A stretch of 64,000 nucleotides of DNA from Deinococcus metalli (GCF_014201805.1 NZ_JACHFK010000003.1:310001-374000); one strand, 5' to 3'; counted from the stretch's first letter, positions 24,641-40,024 are shown. Notes: generated by a model not told the origin, from the letters alone. Numbers and translations are program-made.

Positions 24641-25000
24641 TCAGTCCTGGCTGGTCACGTACAGCAGCGCGCCGAACAGGGCGAGGTTCTTGAAGAACTG
24701 CACCTGTTGCTGCTGGCGTTCCTTGCCCTGCTTGTCCCAGAAGGGGTGGCCGATCACGGTGGTGGGGATCAGGCTGGTGGCCAGGGCCGTGCCCATCACG
24801 CGCGGCAGGATGCCCACTGCCATCAGCGCGCCCGCGCCCAGCATGACGCCGGAGTTGATCTGCACGGCCAGTTCCGGCTGCGGCACCTCGGCGCCGCGCG
24901 CCGCGCGGACGATCGGCTCGGGGTCCTGGAAATGCTCGATCCCCTGTTTGATGAACAAGCTCGACAGCAGCGCCCGCCCGATGAATCCCGTCACACTCAT
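24641..25000 (-). CDS. DoxX-family membrane protein
   Basis: 119 residues with a DoxX-like start (FIGRALLSSLFIKQGIEHFQDPEPI) and about four membrane helices. DoxX proteins are small quinone-linked or structural membrane proteins; function here is unknown. ATG at 25000 follows AAGGAGGT by 7 nt, which excludes a longer in-frame start. It lies downstream of rph on the same strand, 64 nt away, and may be co-transcribed. Confidence 0.85.
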   Translation of the reverse strand: MSVTGFIGRALLSSLFIKQGIEHFQDPEPIVRAARGAEVPQPELAVQINSGVMLGAGALMAVGILPRVMGTALATSLIPTTVIGHPFWDKQGKERQQQQVQFFKNLALFGALLYVTSQD

Positions 25001-25064
25001 GCCCGACCTCCTTGGAATGGCAGCGAGTCTAGCGCAGGCGTCCGCCCCGGGCCGTGCACCCGGT

Positions 25065-25811
25065 TCAGACACCCTGAATGACCGACAGCTGCCGTGTCAG
25101 GTCGCCCATGACCGTCTGCACGGCGTGCGTGCCGGCGGCCAGCATGCGGACATACTCGGCGTGCGTGATCGGGCCGTCCTCGGCGCCGCCCTGCACCTCG
25201 ATGATCAGGCCCGTATCGGTGGCGACCACGTTCAGGTCGGCCCGCGCGACCTTGTCCTCGACGTAGTCCAGGTCCACGCGCAGCTCGTCGCCGATCAGGC
25301 CCACCGAGATCGCCCCGACGTTGTGCCGGATGGGCCAGTCGGTCAGGGTGCCCTGGTGGATCAGGCGGTCGCAGAAGTCGTGCAGCGCCGCGTGCCCCGC
25401 CAGGATGCTCGCCACCCGCGTGCCGCCGTCCGCGACCAGCACGTCGCAGTCCACGTAGATGGTCTGGTTGCGGAAGGGGCGCAGGTCCATGCTGCTCCTC
25501 ATGGCCCGGCCCAGCAGCCGCTGGATCTCGTGCCGGCGGCCGTTCTGGAGGTTGCGTTCGCGCGCCTGCCGGTCTTCCGTGGCGCGCGGGAGCATGGCGT
25601 ACTCGGCGGTCAGCCAGCCCTCCTTGCGGCCGCGCATGTGCGGTGCGGGCTTGTCCTCCAGCGTCACGGTCGCCAGGATCTCGGTCTGGCCCATCTTCAG
25701 GTGCGCGCTGCCCGGCGCGTGCGGGTTCACGCCCCGCTTGACACTCATGGGGCGGGGAGTCAGGGCGTTCCGGCCCTCGCGGGCGGGGGTCTTGCTGTGC
25801 GGTGTGGTCAT
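25065..25811 (-). CDS. rph: Ribonuclease PH
   Basis: 248 residues. A phosphorolytic 3'-5' exoribonuclease that trims tRNA precursors and degrades structured RNA. The family patterns RPMSVKRGVNPHAPGSAHLKMGQTEILA and VDCDVLVADGGTRVASILAG are present, with catalytic-domain segment LDLDYVEDKVARADLNVV. It is complete and of normal length, unlike the truncated rph of some E. coli K-12 strains. The start overlaps the murI stop by 4 nt, forming a murI-rph operon. Confidence 0.96.
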   Translation of the reverse strand: MTTPHSKTPAREGRNALTPRPMSVKRGVNPHAPGSAHLKMGQTEILATVTLEDKPAPHMRGRKEGWLTAEYAMLPRATEDRQARERNLQNGRRHEIQRLLGRAMRSSMDLRPFRNQTIYVDCDVLVADGGTRVASILAGHAALHDFCDRLIHQGTLTDWPIRHNVGAISVGLIGDELRVDLDYVEDKVARADLNVVATDTGLIIEVQGGAEDGPITHAEYVRMLAAGTHAVQTVMGDLTRQLSVIQGV

Positions 25812-26650
25812 GTGTGGATGGACTCGATTCTCAGCGGCGCCGGGGCCGCTGCGGGGAGATGCTCTCCACTATGCCCGTTTTGGGCACTCAGGGTGGCGAT
25901 GACCGGCCGGACAGCCTCCACGTCCCCCGTCACGAGGTACGTGACCTGCCCCGGCGCCGGCGAGTCGTTGAGGAGCCCCGCGCCGTCCAGCACGCGCCGG
26001 GTGTGCCGGGCCACGCCCGCGCCGCTGTCCACCAGCGCGAACGCCCCGCCGAACTCCGCGCAGATCGCCGGGGCCAGGAAGGGGTAATGCGTGCAGCCCA
26101 GCACGAGCTGATCCACGCCCGCGTCCCGCAGCGGCCCGAGCGTGCGCCGCAACTCCTCGCGCATCTGCGGGCTGTCGGCCAGCCCGGCCTCGACCATCGG
26201 CACCAGCTTCAGGTTCACCACACCCTCCACGTGCACGCCCAAGGGCTCGGCGTGGTCGCGGATCACGTCGCGCATCAGCTGGCCGCGCAGTGTCACGGGC
26301 GTGGCCAGCACCGCGACCTTGCCGCTGCGGGTGGCCAGGGCGGCGGGTTTCACGGCCGGCACCAGCCCGATCACCGGAAAGGGAAAGCGCGAGCGCACCC
26401 GCGACAGGCTGAACGCCGCCGCCGTGTTGCACGCCACCACGACCGCCTTCACGCCACGCGTGTAGAGCGCCGCCACGGCCCGCTCGGTCAGGTCGATCAC
26501 GTCGTCCTCGCTGCGGCTGCCGTAGGGCACGTGCGCGGTGTCGCCCAGGTACAGCACGTCCTCGTGCGGCAGTTCGCGGCGCAGGTCGGCCAGGACGCTC
26601 AGGCCGCCCACACCGCTGTCGAACACACCCACCGGAGCCGAGGACGCCAT
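25808..26650 (-). CDS. murI: Glutamate racemase
   Basis: 280 residues. It interconverts L- and D-glutamate for peptidoglycan synthesis. The two catalytic cysteines are in VVVACNTAAAFSL (about residue 73) and VLGCTHYPFL (about residue 185), and the N-terminal VGVFDSGVGGLSVL is diagnostic. A minus-strand TATCAT (complement of 26658-26663) lies 7 nt before the ATG at 26650, supporting a leaderless start over the adjoining GTG. It is divergent from the TauE-type gene with only 46 bp between start codons. Confidence 0.96.
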   Translation of the reverse strand: MASSAPVGVFDSGVGGLSVLADLRRELPHEDVLYLGDTAHVPYGSRSEDDVIDLTERAVAALYTRGVKAVVVACNTAAAFSLSRVRSRFPFPVIGLVPAVKPAALATRSGKVAVLATPVTLRGQLMRDVIRDHAEPLGVHVEGVVNLKLVPMVEAGLADSPQMREELRRTLGPLRDAGVDQLVLGCTHYPFLAPAICAEFGGAFALVDSGAGVARHTRRVLDGAGLLNDSPAPGQVTYLVTGDVEAVRPVIATLSAQNGHSGEHLPAAAPAPLRIESIHT

Positions 26651-26657
26651 CACGCGG

Positions 26658-26687
26658 ATGATAGACCACCGCCGCCCGCGCTACGGT
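26658..26687. promoter_or_regulatory. Back-to-back -10 elements of murI and the TauE-type gene
   Basis: TATCAT on the minus strand (26658-26663) and TACGGT on the plus strand (26682-26687) are separated by 18 bp. Each lies 7-9 nt from its start codon, so the -35 region of each gene overlaps the other's transcribed region. Confidence 0.55.
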
Positions 26688-26696
26688 GGAGCCCAC

Positions 26697-27488
26697 ATGC
26701 CCGCATCCGGTCTGCCCGCCCTCGACTCCTGGCACTGGGTGCTGGCCGCCCTCGCCGCCGTGCTGATCGGCTTCTCGAAGACCGGACTGCCCGGCGCGGG
26801 CATCCTGGCGGTGCCCGTCATGGCGTGGGTGTTCGGCGCGCGGCTGTCGGTCGGCGCGACCCTGCCCCTGCTGCTGGTGGGAGACGTGGTCGCCGTGCTC
26901 GCGTACCGCGCGTACGCGGACTGGCCGCAACTGCGCCGCCTGGGGCCGTGGGTGGGGCTGGGCCTGCTGGCCGGCAGCGTGACCCTGTGGGCGCTGGGCC
27001 ACGTGACCCTGCGGGCCGATCCGCTCGGCCCGGTGATCGGCGTGATCATCCTGGCGCTGCTGATCCTGACGGCGTTGCAGCGGTCGGGCCGCCTGCACTG
27101 GCAGCCCGCCTCGGGCGTGAGCACCGGCCTGATCGGCGTGCTGGGCGGCTTCACCACCATGGTCAGCAACGCGGCCGGACCCGTCATGGCGTTGTTCCTG
27201 ACCTCGCTGGGCCACACCAAGGCGCAGCTGATGGGCACGAACGCCTGGACGTTCTTCCTGTTCAACGCGAGCAAGGTGCCGCTGCTGGCGCTGCTCACGT
27301 GGGACAACGCCGCGCGCCCCCTGTTCACGCCGGGCAGCCTGCTGGTGAACGTGGCCCTGGCCCCGCTGGTCGTGCTGGGCGCGTGGGCGGGCCGGATGTT
27401 CCTGCCCCGGGTGCGCGAGGAGACCTTCAGCACCCTGCTGCTGGTGCTGGCGGGCCTGGCGGCCTTGAAACTGCTGTTCCCCGGCTAG
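26697..27488 (+). CDS. TauE/SafE-family membrane permease
   Basis: 263 residues with seven to eight predicted membrane helices. The TauE/SafE repeat signature is visible in GFSKTGLPGAGILAVPVMAWVFGARLSVGATLPLLLVGD and in the second half GVLGGFTTMVSNAAGPVMALFL (each quoted part is a motif of the family). Members export sulfite, sulfoacetate or related anions; the true substrate is not evident. ATG at 26697 follows TACGGT by 9 nt. It stands alone. Confidence 0.9.
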   Translation: MPASGLPALDSWHWVLAALAAVLIGFSKTGLPGAGILAVPVMAWVFGARLSVGATLPLLLVGDVVAVLAYRAYADWPQLRRLGPWVGLGLLAGSVTLWALGHVTLRADPLGPVIGVIILALLILTALQRSGRLHWQPASGVSTGLIGVLGGFTTMVSNAAGPVMALFLTSLGHTKAQLMGTNAWTFFLFNASKVPLLALLTWDNAARPLFTPGSLLVNVALAPLVVLGAWAGRMFLPRVREETFSTLLLVLAGLAALKLLFPG

Positions 27489-27600
27489 GCGCACACCTGC
27501 ACCAACGGTCAGTTCACGCCGACGGGAGCAGGGTGTGGTCAACCGGAACGGCAGAATTCCGAGACACCAGCGGACGCCTCGGAGCGTCAGGGAGACCACC

Positions 27601-27852
27601 ATGCACCACCACGTCACCGCTCACCTGAACACGCTGCGCGTCGAGGACCTCCGCCGCGAAGCCCACGCCTGCCACATGCCCGCACGGCTGCGGCGACAAC
27701 ACCGCGAGGCCGGCGGCGCCACCGAGCACATAAGCGTGGTCGACCGCGTGCTGTTGCGGGTCTGGGCGCGGCTGTCCGGTACGCTGGAGCGCCGCGGCGT
27801 ACTGCGCCCTCTGCCCGGACCCCTCGGATCGCGCGGCCCGCTGTCCAGCTGA
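27601..27852 (+). CDS. Small hypothetical protein
   Basis: 83 residues, family not recognised. It begins MHHHVTAHLNTLRVEDLRREA, which has the look of a small helical protein, and is rich in Arg and His throughout. CAGGGAGA about 8 nt upstream could act as a weak Shine-Dalgarno. No membrane segment or metal-binding array is clear, although the N-terminal HHH and two CH pairs are notable. Codon positions show strong third-base GC as in real genes. Confidence 0.55.
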   Translation: MHHHVTAHLNTLRVEDLRREAHACHMPARLRRQHREAGGATEHISVVDRVLLRVWARLSGTLERRGVLRPLPGPLGSRGPLSS

Positions 27853-27933
27853 GCTCCCTTTCCCGGGCGGCGACCACAGAGCCCTGATCCGGTCGCCGCC
27901 TGCCCGCATGGCGAACGATCTGGGCGCGATTCG

Positions 27934-27961
27934 TTGACAACAGAATCCGTGTTGATACTCT
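27934..27961 (+). promoter_or_regulatory. Promoter of the alpha/beta hydrolase gene
   Basis: TTGACA (27934-27939), a 16-nt spacer and TACTCT (27956-27961). The -35 is a perfect match, uncommon in this window. Confidence 0.6.
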
Positions 27962-27986
27962 GATGGGAAGCAACACGGGGGAGGAC

Positions 27987-28823
27987 ATGGTCACCGAAAC
28001 GGCACTCACGCTCCAGAATGGCGCCACACTGCACGTCTACGACACTGGCCCCGCCGACGGCTTTCCCGTCGTGTGGCACCACGGCACCCCCAACATCGGC
28101 GCGCCGCCGGAACCCCTGTTCGGCGCGGCAACGCGGCTGGGCCTGCGCTTCGTCGCCTACGACCGCCCCGGCTATGGCGGCAGCACACCGCGTCCGGACC
28201 GGCCTGTCGCGTCCGCCGCCTTCGACGTGCTCGCACTGGCCGACGCCCTGGAGCTCGACCACTACTCCGTGCTGGGGCACTCCGGCGGCAGTCCGCACGC
28301 GCTCGCCAGCGCCGCGCTGCACCCGGACCGGGTGGTGGCCGCCGTCAGCATCGCGGGCCTCGCGCCCTTCACGGTCGGGGGTCTGGAGTGGTTTGCGGGC
28401 ATGTATGCCGGCGGACAGGCCACCCTGCGCGCCGCCGCCGCCGGACGCGCCGCGAAGGAAGCGTACGAGGCCACCGAACCGCCCTTCGACCCGCAGATGT
28501 TCACGCCCGCCGACCACGCCGCCCTGAATGGCCCGTGGTCGTGGCTGAACGCCGTGGTCGGCCCCGCCATGCAAAGTGGCCCCGCGCCGCTGATCGACGA
28601 CGACCTCGCTTACGTCCGCCCGTGGGGCTTCGATCCCGCCGACATCCGCGTGCCGGTGCTGCTCCTGCATGGCCTGCACGACCGGGTGGTGCCCGCCACG
28701 CACAGCGAATGGCTGGCCCACCACATCCCGCGCGCGGAGTTGCGCCTGACGCCGGACGACGGCCACCTGTCGATCCTGAACCACGCGGAGTCCGCGCTGG
28801 AGTGGATCGCGGCCCGAACCTGA
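27987..28823 (+). CDS. Alpha/beta-fold hydrolase
   Basis: 278 residues. Oxyanion-hole region WHHGTPNIGAPPEP (H-G-x-P), nucleophile elbow GHSGGSPHALA with Ser near residue 98, and the catalytic His in DDGHLSILNHA near the C-terminus. An Asp in LLHGLHDRVVP completes the triad. Substrate unknown; such proteins are esterases, C-C hydrolases or haloperoxidase-like. ATG at 27987 is preferred to 27963 because GGGGGAGG lies 3-4 nt upstream and the promoter ends at 27961. Confidence 0.88.
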   Translation: MVTETALTLQNGATLHVYDTGPADGFPVVWHHGTPNIGAPPEPLFGAATRLGLRFVAYDRPGYGGSTPRPDRPVASAAFDVLALADALELDHYSVLGHSGGSPHALASAALHPDRVVAAVSIAGLAPFTVGGLEWFAGMYAGGQATLRAAAAGRAAKEAYEATEPPFDPQMFTPADHAALNGPWSWLNAVVGPAMQSGPAPLIDDDLAYVRPWGFDPADIRVPVLLLHGLHDRVVPATHSEWLAHHIPRAELRLTPDDGHLSILNHAESALEWIAART

Positions 28824-28957
28824 TCTGACGGGCGTCGACCCAGGAGCAGGTCTGGACAGGCGCCAGGGGGGCTCAGCGGTTCACCTACGCCCCGAACAGG
28901 TTGCGCACGCGGGAGACCAGCGTGTTCTCTCCGGCTCCGGGCCCGGCGCGCCCACGC

Positions 28958-30169
<1,212 letters not shown>

Positions 30170-30243
30170 GCCGCCCATCCTACGCCGTGCCCGCCGCGCG
30201 GGTCGGGCTGGACGTGTCCGGTTGGCCCGACTTGGTAGACGGC

Positions 30244-30266
30244 TACACTATTGGGGCTCAAGGAGG
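30244..30266 (+). promoter_or_regulatory. fba: fba -10 element and Shine-Dalgarno
   Basis: TACACT (30244-30249) and AAGGAGG (30260-30266) precede the ATG at 30273. This gene has a short leader with a strong ribosome site rather than a leaderless start, as fits a highly expressed glycolytic gene. Confidence 0.55.
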
Positions 30267-30272
30267 CACAGC

Positions 30273-31190
<918 letters not shown>

Positions 31191-31201
31191 CCCACGGCGC
31201 C

Positions 31202-31222
31202 GGGCGGGGGGTGTCCCCGCCC
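31202..31222 (+). terminator. Hairpin after fba
   Basis: An 8-bp GGGCGGGG/CCCCGCCC stem with a 5-nt loop lies 12 nt after the fba stop. No T run follows. Confidence 0.45.
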
Positions 31223-31293
31223 CCGAAGACCCCGTCCTGGGGGCATCCAACCTGCGGAGAATTCTCACCCGGCCGCCTTATGCTCGCTGTTGC

Positions 31294-32010
31294 ATGAGGG
31301 CGGCCTTCTTCCTGTCTCCACTGCTGCTGCTGGGCGGCCTGACCCTTGCCGCACAGGGCAGCGCCGCGTTGCCGCCCGCCCTTGCCAGCGGCTGGCAGGT
31401 GCGTCTGGCGTCCATGCTGCCGGTGCCGGGACAGCCGGCGGACGTGATGCAGCGCCAGCCCAACATCTCGGTGGTGAATTTGTCCATCCGCGTCGCCAAC
31501 GCGCAGGGAGACCGGGAGGCGCTTAGCAAGGTGATCTCCGATGTGCAGAGCGGCGTGCGGCCCACGTACGACAAACGCCTGGGCATCACCGAGCAGGAGT
31601 TTGCACGCTACGTGGTGTTCCAGACGGTACTGAAGCCCAGCGGCCGCAGGGTGCGCCTGCCGGTGACCCGTGACGTGTCGCGCGTGGTCTTCGGGGACAC
31701 GCCGGACCTGAACGGGGTGCTCAAGGGCGTGTCCATCGACCTGAAGACCGGCGAGATGCACGGCCCGGAGGGCTACTCCGCGCGGCCCGTGAATGTCCCG
31801 GCCAGCACGGAGACCGACGGCGCCCTGAAGGTCACGACCGGCTTCATGTGGAAGGTGATCGGCAACGACGCCAGGGCCGGCAACGGCGTGCGCGGCACCC
31901 TGAACCTGCTGCAGCTCGAGGACGGCGCGATCATCCTGAGTTACAAGCGCACCAGCATGATCAAGAACGTCCTGAACCAGGGCGAGGTCATCCTCAGCTA
32001 CCTGCACTGA
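31294..32010 (+). CDS. Hypothetical secreted protein
   Basis: 238 residues, family not recognised. A signal peptide is clear (RAAFFLSPLLLLGGLTLAAQGSA, cleavage near residue 25). The mature part has no cysteines and is predicted to be largely beta-strand, with two similar ends (GAIILSYKRTSM and GEVILSYLH). A TATGCT hexamer (31279-31284) lies 9 nt before the ATG. It lies upstream of the secreted subtilase on the same strand, but that gene has its own -10, so the two need not be linked. Confidence 0.75.
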   Translation: MRAAFFLSPLLLLGGLTLAAQGSAALPPALASGWQVRLASMLPVPGQPADVMQRQPNISVVNLSIRVANAQGDREALSKVISDVQSGVRPTYDKRLGITEQEFARYVVFQTVLKPSGRRVRLPVTRDVSRVVFGDTPDLNGVLKGVSIDLKTGEMHGPEGYSARPVNVPASTETDGALKVTTGFMWKVIGNDARAGNGVRGTLNLLQLEDGAIILSYKRTSMIKNVLNQGEVILSYLH

Positions 32011-32151
32011 GCCGCGGACCGGCCGGCTGGCTGGGAGCGTCTGGTGGCCCTGCTCCCCCCCTCCATCAGTCTGACGACCCCCTGACCTCACCTCAAGGAT
32101 TCCTCACGTGACATTCAGAGCGGGTCACGCGGCGGCGGTTAGGCTGCCAGC

Positions 32152-34914
<2,763 letters not shown>

Positions 34915-34927
34915 GGTTCGTCGGCAG

Positions 34928-34980
34928 CGCAGGGGAGGGCCCAGCACGGGCGCCTCCCCTGCGTCCGCCTCCCCTGCGTC
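34928..34980. repeat. Tandem 15-bp repeat forming alternative terminator hairpins
   Basis: CGCCTCCCCTGCGTC is present twice head to tail (34951-34965 and 34966-34980). CGCAGGGGAGG (34928-34938) can pair with either copy, giving two alternative 11-bp stems after the subtilase gene. Confidence 0.6.
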
Positions 34981-35047
34981 CGCTTTCCCAGCCCATCTTG
35001 ACCGTCCTGCCATCCGGTGCGGCCCACGCCCGCGCAGACTGCGGAAC

Positions 35048-35461
35048 ATGACCAAGCTCTCGGACATCATGACCATGCAGCTCACCACCACCGACGCCGG
35101 CGCCACCCTCAAGGAGGTCGCCGCGCTGATGGCGCAGGAGGACATCGGCAGCGTGCTGATCATGGACGGTGACACGCTGCGCGGCATCATCACGGACCGC
35201 GACATCGTGGTGCGCGCCGTCGCCTTCGGGCACGACTTCGGCACGCCGGTCACGGACCACACGACCGGTGGCGTGTACACCCTGGAGGCCGACACGGACG
35301 TGAAGGACGCCGCCCGCGAGATGGCCGCGAGGCAGGTCAAGCGCCTGCCGGTCACGCGGGACGGCAAGGTCGTGGGCATCGTGAGCCTGGCCGACCTCGC
35401 CAACCTGGAGGGCAGCAGCGCCGACCAGACCGCGCTGGAGGGCATCAGCAAGCCCACGTGA
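35048..35461 (+). CDS. CBS-domain protein
   Basis: 137 residues made of two CBS motifs (MTMQLTTTDAGATLKEVAALMAQ and GGVYTLEADTDVKDAAREMAA, each followed by a strand and helix). The LRGIITDRDIVVRAV and VVGIVSLADLANL ends are typical. CBS pairs bind adenosyl ligands and usually regulate a partner; this one is free-standing, so the partner is unknown. CAGACT (35035-35040) lies 7 nt before the ATG, a possible weak -10. Confidence 0.9.
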   Translation: MTKLSDIMTMQLTTTDAGATLKEVAALMAQEDIGSVLIMDGDTLRGIITDRDIVVRAVAFGHDFGTPVTDHTTGGVYTLEADTDVKDAAREMAARQVKRLPVTRDGKVVGIVSLADLANLEGSSADQTALEGISKPT

Positions 35462-35494
35462 GCGGCGTCCCCGGATGTGTTCGGGGACAGCACA

Positions 35495-35527
35495 ACGCCC
35501 CGACGTTCAGCCGGGGCGTGTGCTTTT
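35495..35527 (+). terminator. Rho-independent terminator after the CBS gene
   Basis: ACGCCCCG (35495-35502) and CGGGGCGT (35512-35519) form an 8-bp stem followed by GTGCTTTT. A second 7-bp stem lies just before (35467-35488). It also separates the gene from convergent dnaJ. Confidence 0.75.
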
Positions 35528-35534
35528 GCTGTCC

Positions 35535-36446
35535 TCAGTGTGCCAGGTCGCGCAGCTGCCTGTACAGCTCCTTCTCCTGGTCCGTCAGGGTCTTGGGCAC
35601 GGTCACGTTCAGGCGGACATACAGGTCGCCGCGCGTGCCGTCCTTCTTCGGCCAGCCCTGACCGCGCAGCCGCATGCGCCGCCCGCCGCTGGAGCCCGCA
35701 GGCACACTCAGCTGTCCGCTGCCGCCGCTGATGGTCTGCACCTTCACGTCCCCGCCGAGCGCCGCCACGGGGGCCGGCACGTCCACGCTGGTGGTCAGGT
35801 GGTCGCCGTCCAGCTCGAAGCGGGCGTCCTCCAGCACGCGGATGGTCAACAGGACGTCCCCGCCGCCGGGACCCTGCCCGGCCAGCCGCAGGCGTGCGCC
35901 GTCGCGGGTGCCGGCTGGAACGCGCAGGCTCAGGCGCTTGCCGTCCACGTTGATCACCTCGTCGCTGCCCGCGAACGCCTCCTCCAGCGTGACCTGCAGC
36001 TCACCCTCGACGTTCTGCACGAAGCGCCGCCCGCCACCCAGACCGCCGCCGCCCAGCAGGTCTTCCAGATTCACCTGCTGACCCGCCGGGTTGCGGAAAC
36101 CGCCGCCCCCGCCGCGCCCGAACAGGCCCTGGAAGAAGTCGCTGAACTGGCTGGGATCGAAGCCGGAGAAGTCCCCGCCCTGGAAACCGCCGCCCCCGCC
36201 GGGGCCGCCGTAGCCGGGCGGCACCTGCCCGGTGTGCCCGAACTGGTCGTACACCTTGCGCTTCTCGGGGTCGCTCAGCGCGGCGTAGGCCTCGCCGATC
36301 TCCTTGAAGCGGTCGGCGGCCTTCTCGTCGCCGGCGTTCTTGTCCGGGTGGTACTGCTTGGCGAGCTTGCGGTACGCGCTCTTGATGTCCGCCTCGGACG
36401 CGCTGCGGGTCACGCCCAGGACGTCGTAGTAATCCTTGTAGGCCAT
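35535..36446 (-). CDS. dnaJ: DnaJ/CbpA-type co-chaperone
   Basis: 303 residues. J domain at 1-70 with HPD (YHPDKN), then a Gly/Phe-rich linker, then two substrate-binding beta domains (CTD I and II). The Cys-rich zinc finger of E. coli DnaJ is absent, as in CbpA and in Thermus DnaJ. It stimulates DnaK ATPase and hands over unfolded clients. It is the last gene of dnaK-grpE-(VF530/ankyrin)-dnaJ, 18 nt after its neighbour, and is expected to share the HAIR-controlled promoter. Confidence 0.95.
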   Translation of the reverse strand: MAYKDYYDVLGVTRSASEADIKSAYRKLAKQYHPDKNAGDEKAADRFKEIGEAYAALSDPEKRKVYDQFGHTGQVPPGYGGPGGGGGFQGGDFSGFDPSQFSDFFQGLFGRGGGGGFRNPAGQQVNLEDLLGGGGLGGGRRFVQNVEGELQVTLEEAFAGSDEVINVDGKRLSLRVPAGTRDGARLRLAGQGPGGGDVLLTIRVLEDARFELDGDHLTTSVDVPAPVAALGGDVKVQTISGGSGQLSVPAGSSGGRRMRLRGQGWPKKDGTRGDLYVRLNVTVPKTLTDQEKELYRQLRDLAH

Positions 36447-36464
36447 ACACCCTCCGGTCGGTGT

Positions 36465-37280
36465 CTAAAGGTCGGCGGTCTGGCCGCCTGACGGCCGTTC
36501 CAGCTTGTTCACGAAGGCCTTGAGGCCGTACGCCTGCGCGATCCCGAGCGCCGTGTGGCCGCGCGCGTCGGTGCGCTGCGGATCGGCGCCGTGGGCGAGC
36601 AGGGCGTCGAGCACGTCCGTGCGCGGCGCGCGGCGGCCCGTGCGGTACGCCTGTCCCTCCACATCTGCCGTGTGCAGCAGCGGCAGCCAGAAACGCCCGT
36701 CGTTGGCGTCCGCGCCCCGGCGCAGCAGTTCGCGGATCAGCGTGGGCGGCGCGTCCCGGTCAATGGCGAGGTTCAGCAGCGGCAGCGGCGCGTGGTCCGG
36801 CCAGAAGGTCACGTCCTCGACCATGTCCAGCAGCGGCCGCAGCACCCCGCTCAGGGTCTGGTCGGTGGGCGGCAGGTGCCGCAGCGCCCAGCCGAGCGCG
36901 CCGTGCACGCGGTTCTGGCTCATGGTGCCCGACGCGAGCACGCGGCCGAAGTCGTTGAGATCGCCGTGCTTGAGCGCCAGCGTCAGCGGGTTGCCCTCCT
37001 CGCGCCGCGCGAGGCGCCGGTACTCCTCCTCGACCTGCTCGCGTGCCCACGGCGTCCGGCGCAGGAACTTCAGGCTGCTCGTCACGCTCGGGTCGCTCTG
37101 GAAGCAGCGCACCGGCACGCGGCGGGCCAGTTCCTCCCAGCCGTACTCGGCGTGCAGCTTCTCCACGATCTGCGCCAGGGTGACGCCGTGCAGCGGATCG
37201 CGGGACGAGGACGGTGAGCGGTGGACGGTTGATGGACCAGGCGCGTCGGCCTGCCCTGCTGGCTTGTCGTCCTCAACCAT
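36465..37280 (-). CDS. VF530 (DUF2132) domain fused to ankyrin-like repeats
   Basis: 271 residues. Residues about 30-92 match the VF530 family: PLHGVTLAQIVEKL, YGWEELARRVPVRCF, then SDPSVTSSLKFLRRTPWARE. The VF530 fold has been described as DNA-binding. The rest has ankyrin-type repeats (EEGNPLTLALKHGDLNDF, LLNLAIDRDAPPTLIRELLRRGADAN, DVLDALLAHGADPQRTDARGHTALGIA). It is wedged between grpE and dnaJ, 13 nt after grpE. A role in the DnaK machine, or as a client- or DNA-binding adaptor, is inference. ATG 37280 is chosen over the adjacent GTG. Confidence 0.85.
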   Translation of the reverse strand: MVEDDKPAGQADAPGPSTVHRSPSSSRDPLHGVTLAQIVEKLHAEYGWEELARRVPVRCFQSDPSVTSSLKFLRRTPWAREQVEEEYRRLARREEGNPLTLALKHGDLNDFGRVLASGTMSQNRVHGALGWALRHLPPTDQTLSGVLRPLLDMVEDVTFWPDHAPLPLLNLAIDRDAPPTLIRELLRRGADANDGRFWLPLLHTADVEGQAYRTGRRAPRTDVLDALLAHGADPQRTDARGHTALGIAQAYGLKAFVNKLERPSGGQTADL

Positions 37281-37293
37281 CACCGGTCACCCC

Positions 37294-37950
37294 TCACCCC
37301 TTTCGGCTCACGACCACGCGGGCCGGTCGCACGAGGCGGCCGTCCATGCGGAAGCCGAGCTGGTAGACCTGCACGATCACGTCGTCTGCGTCGCCGGGCA
37401 CCACCTGGATCGCCTCGTGCCACTGCGGGTCGAAGGTCTCGCCCTCCTTGCCGGTCGCTTCCAGGCCCAGGCCCGCGAACACGCCGAGCACCTTGCCCAG
37501 CACGGCCTGCACGCCGGGGATCAGCTTGGCGGGGTCGCCGGCGCCCATGGTCACGGCCCGGTCGAGGTCGTCGTACACCGGCATCAGGGCCTCGGCGGCC
37601 CGGCTGACGCCCTGGCCCTGGGCGGCCTGCACGTCCTGCTGGGTGCGCGTGCGGTAGCCATCGAAGTCCGAGGCGAGGCGGCCGAGCTTGAACTTCAGGT
37701 CGGCGTTCTCCTTTTCCAGCTCGTCGGCGCGCTGGAGCTTGTCCATCATCTCCTGCACCTGCCCGAACATCGCGTCGTCCATGCCGGGGAAGGCCGTGTC
37801 CTGATCTTCCTCCAGGTTGTCGGTGTCAGCCTCGGGCACGTCCAGATCGACGTCGCGGGGCTGGGCGCCCTGCGTGCCAGTCGGTGGGGTATCGGTGGTC
37901 TTGGGGTCGGTGTCGGCCGCGGGGCCGGTCTTGGTGTGGTCGTCGGTCAT
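37294..37950 (-). CDS. grpE: Nucleotide exchange factor GrpE
   Basis: 218 residues. A long acidic, disordered N-terminus leads into a coiled coil (KENADLKFKLGRLASDFDGYRTRTQQD). The C-terminal beta domain ends EAIQVVPGDADDVIVQVYQLGFRMDGRLVRPARVVVS, all family features. It releases ADP from DnaK. ATG at 37950 follows GAGGT by about 6 nt; a longer in-frame start at 37974 lacks support. It lies 98 nt after dnaK in the same operon. Confidence 0.96.
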   Translation of the reverse strand: MTDDHTKTGPAADTDPKTTDTPPTGTQGAQPRDVDLDVPEADTDNLEEDQDTAFPGMDDAMFGQVQEMMDKLQRADELEKENADLKFKLGRLASDFDGYRTRTQQDVQAAQGQGVSRAAEALMPVYDDLDRAVTMGAGDPAKLIPGVQAVLGKVLGVFAGLGLEATGKEGETFDPQWHEAIQVVPGDADDVIVQVYQLGFRMDGRLVRPARVVVSRKG

Positions 37951-38048
37951 GGGGTTACCTCGGCGTCGGAACATTGAATCAAGGATAGGGGAGAGGGGGC
38001 GCGCGGCCGTCCTCTCCCCGGTGGTGGTGCAGTGTGGCGTGGAGGACG

Positions 38049-39929
<1,881 letters not shown>

Positions 39930-39991
39930 GGGTTGACTCCTTAGGGGTAAGATTCTGCCGGCCCGCAGGGCAGCAGTTCTGAACTCCGCAC

Positions 39992-40020
39992 ATCATAGGG
40001 CTACAGTTCGGAGGAGTCAA
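39992..40020 (-). promoter_or_regulatory. dnaK: dnaK operon promoter
   Basis: Minus strand TTGACT (complement of 40015-40020), 17-nt spacer, TATGAT (complement of 39992-39997). It is the best sigma-A promoter in the window, with a leader of about 55 nt to dnaK. Confidence 0.8.
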
Positions 40021-40024
40021 TAGA

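Noticed and set aside
28885..28957. Minus-strand peptide ending ENTLVSRVRNLFGA after the aminotransferase stop
   Set aside because: Looks protein-like but is only about 22 codons with no start or ribosome site; could be a relic, but support is too thin.
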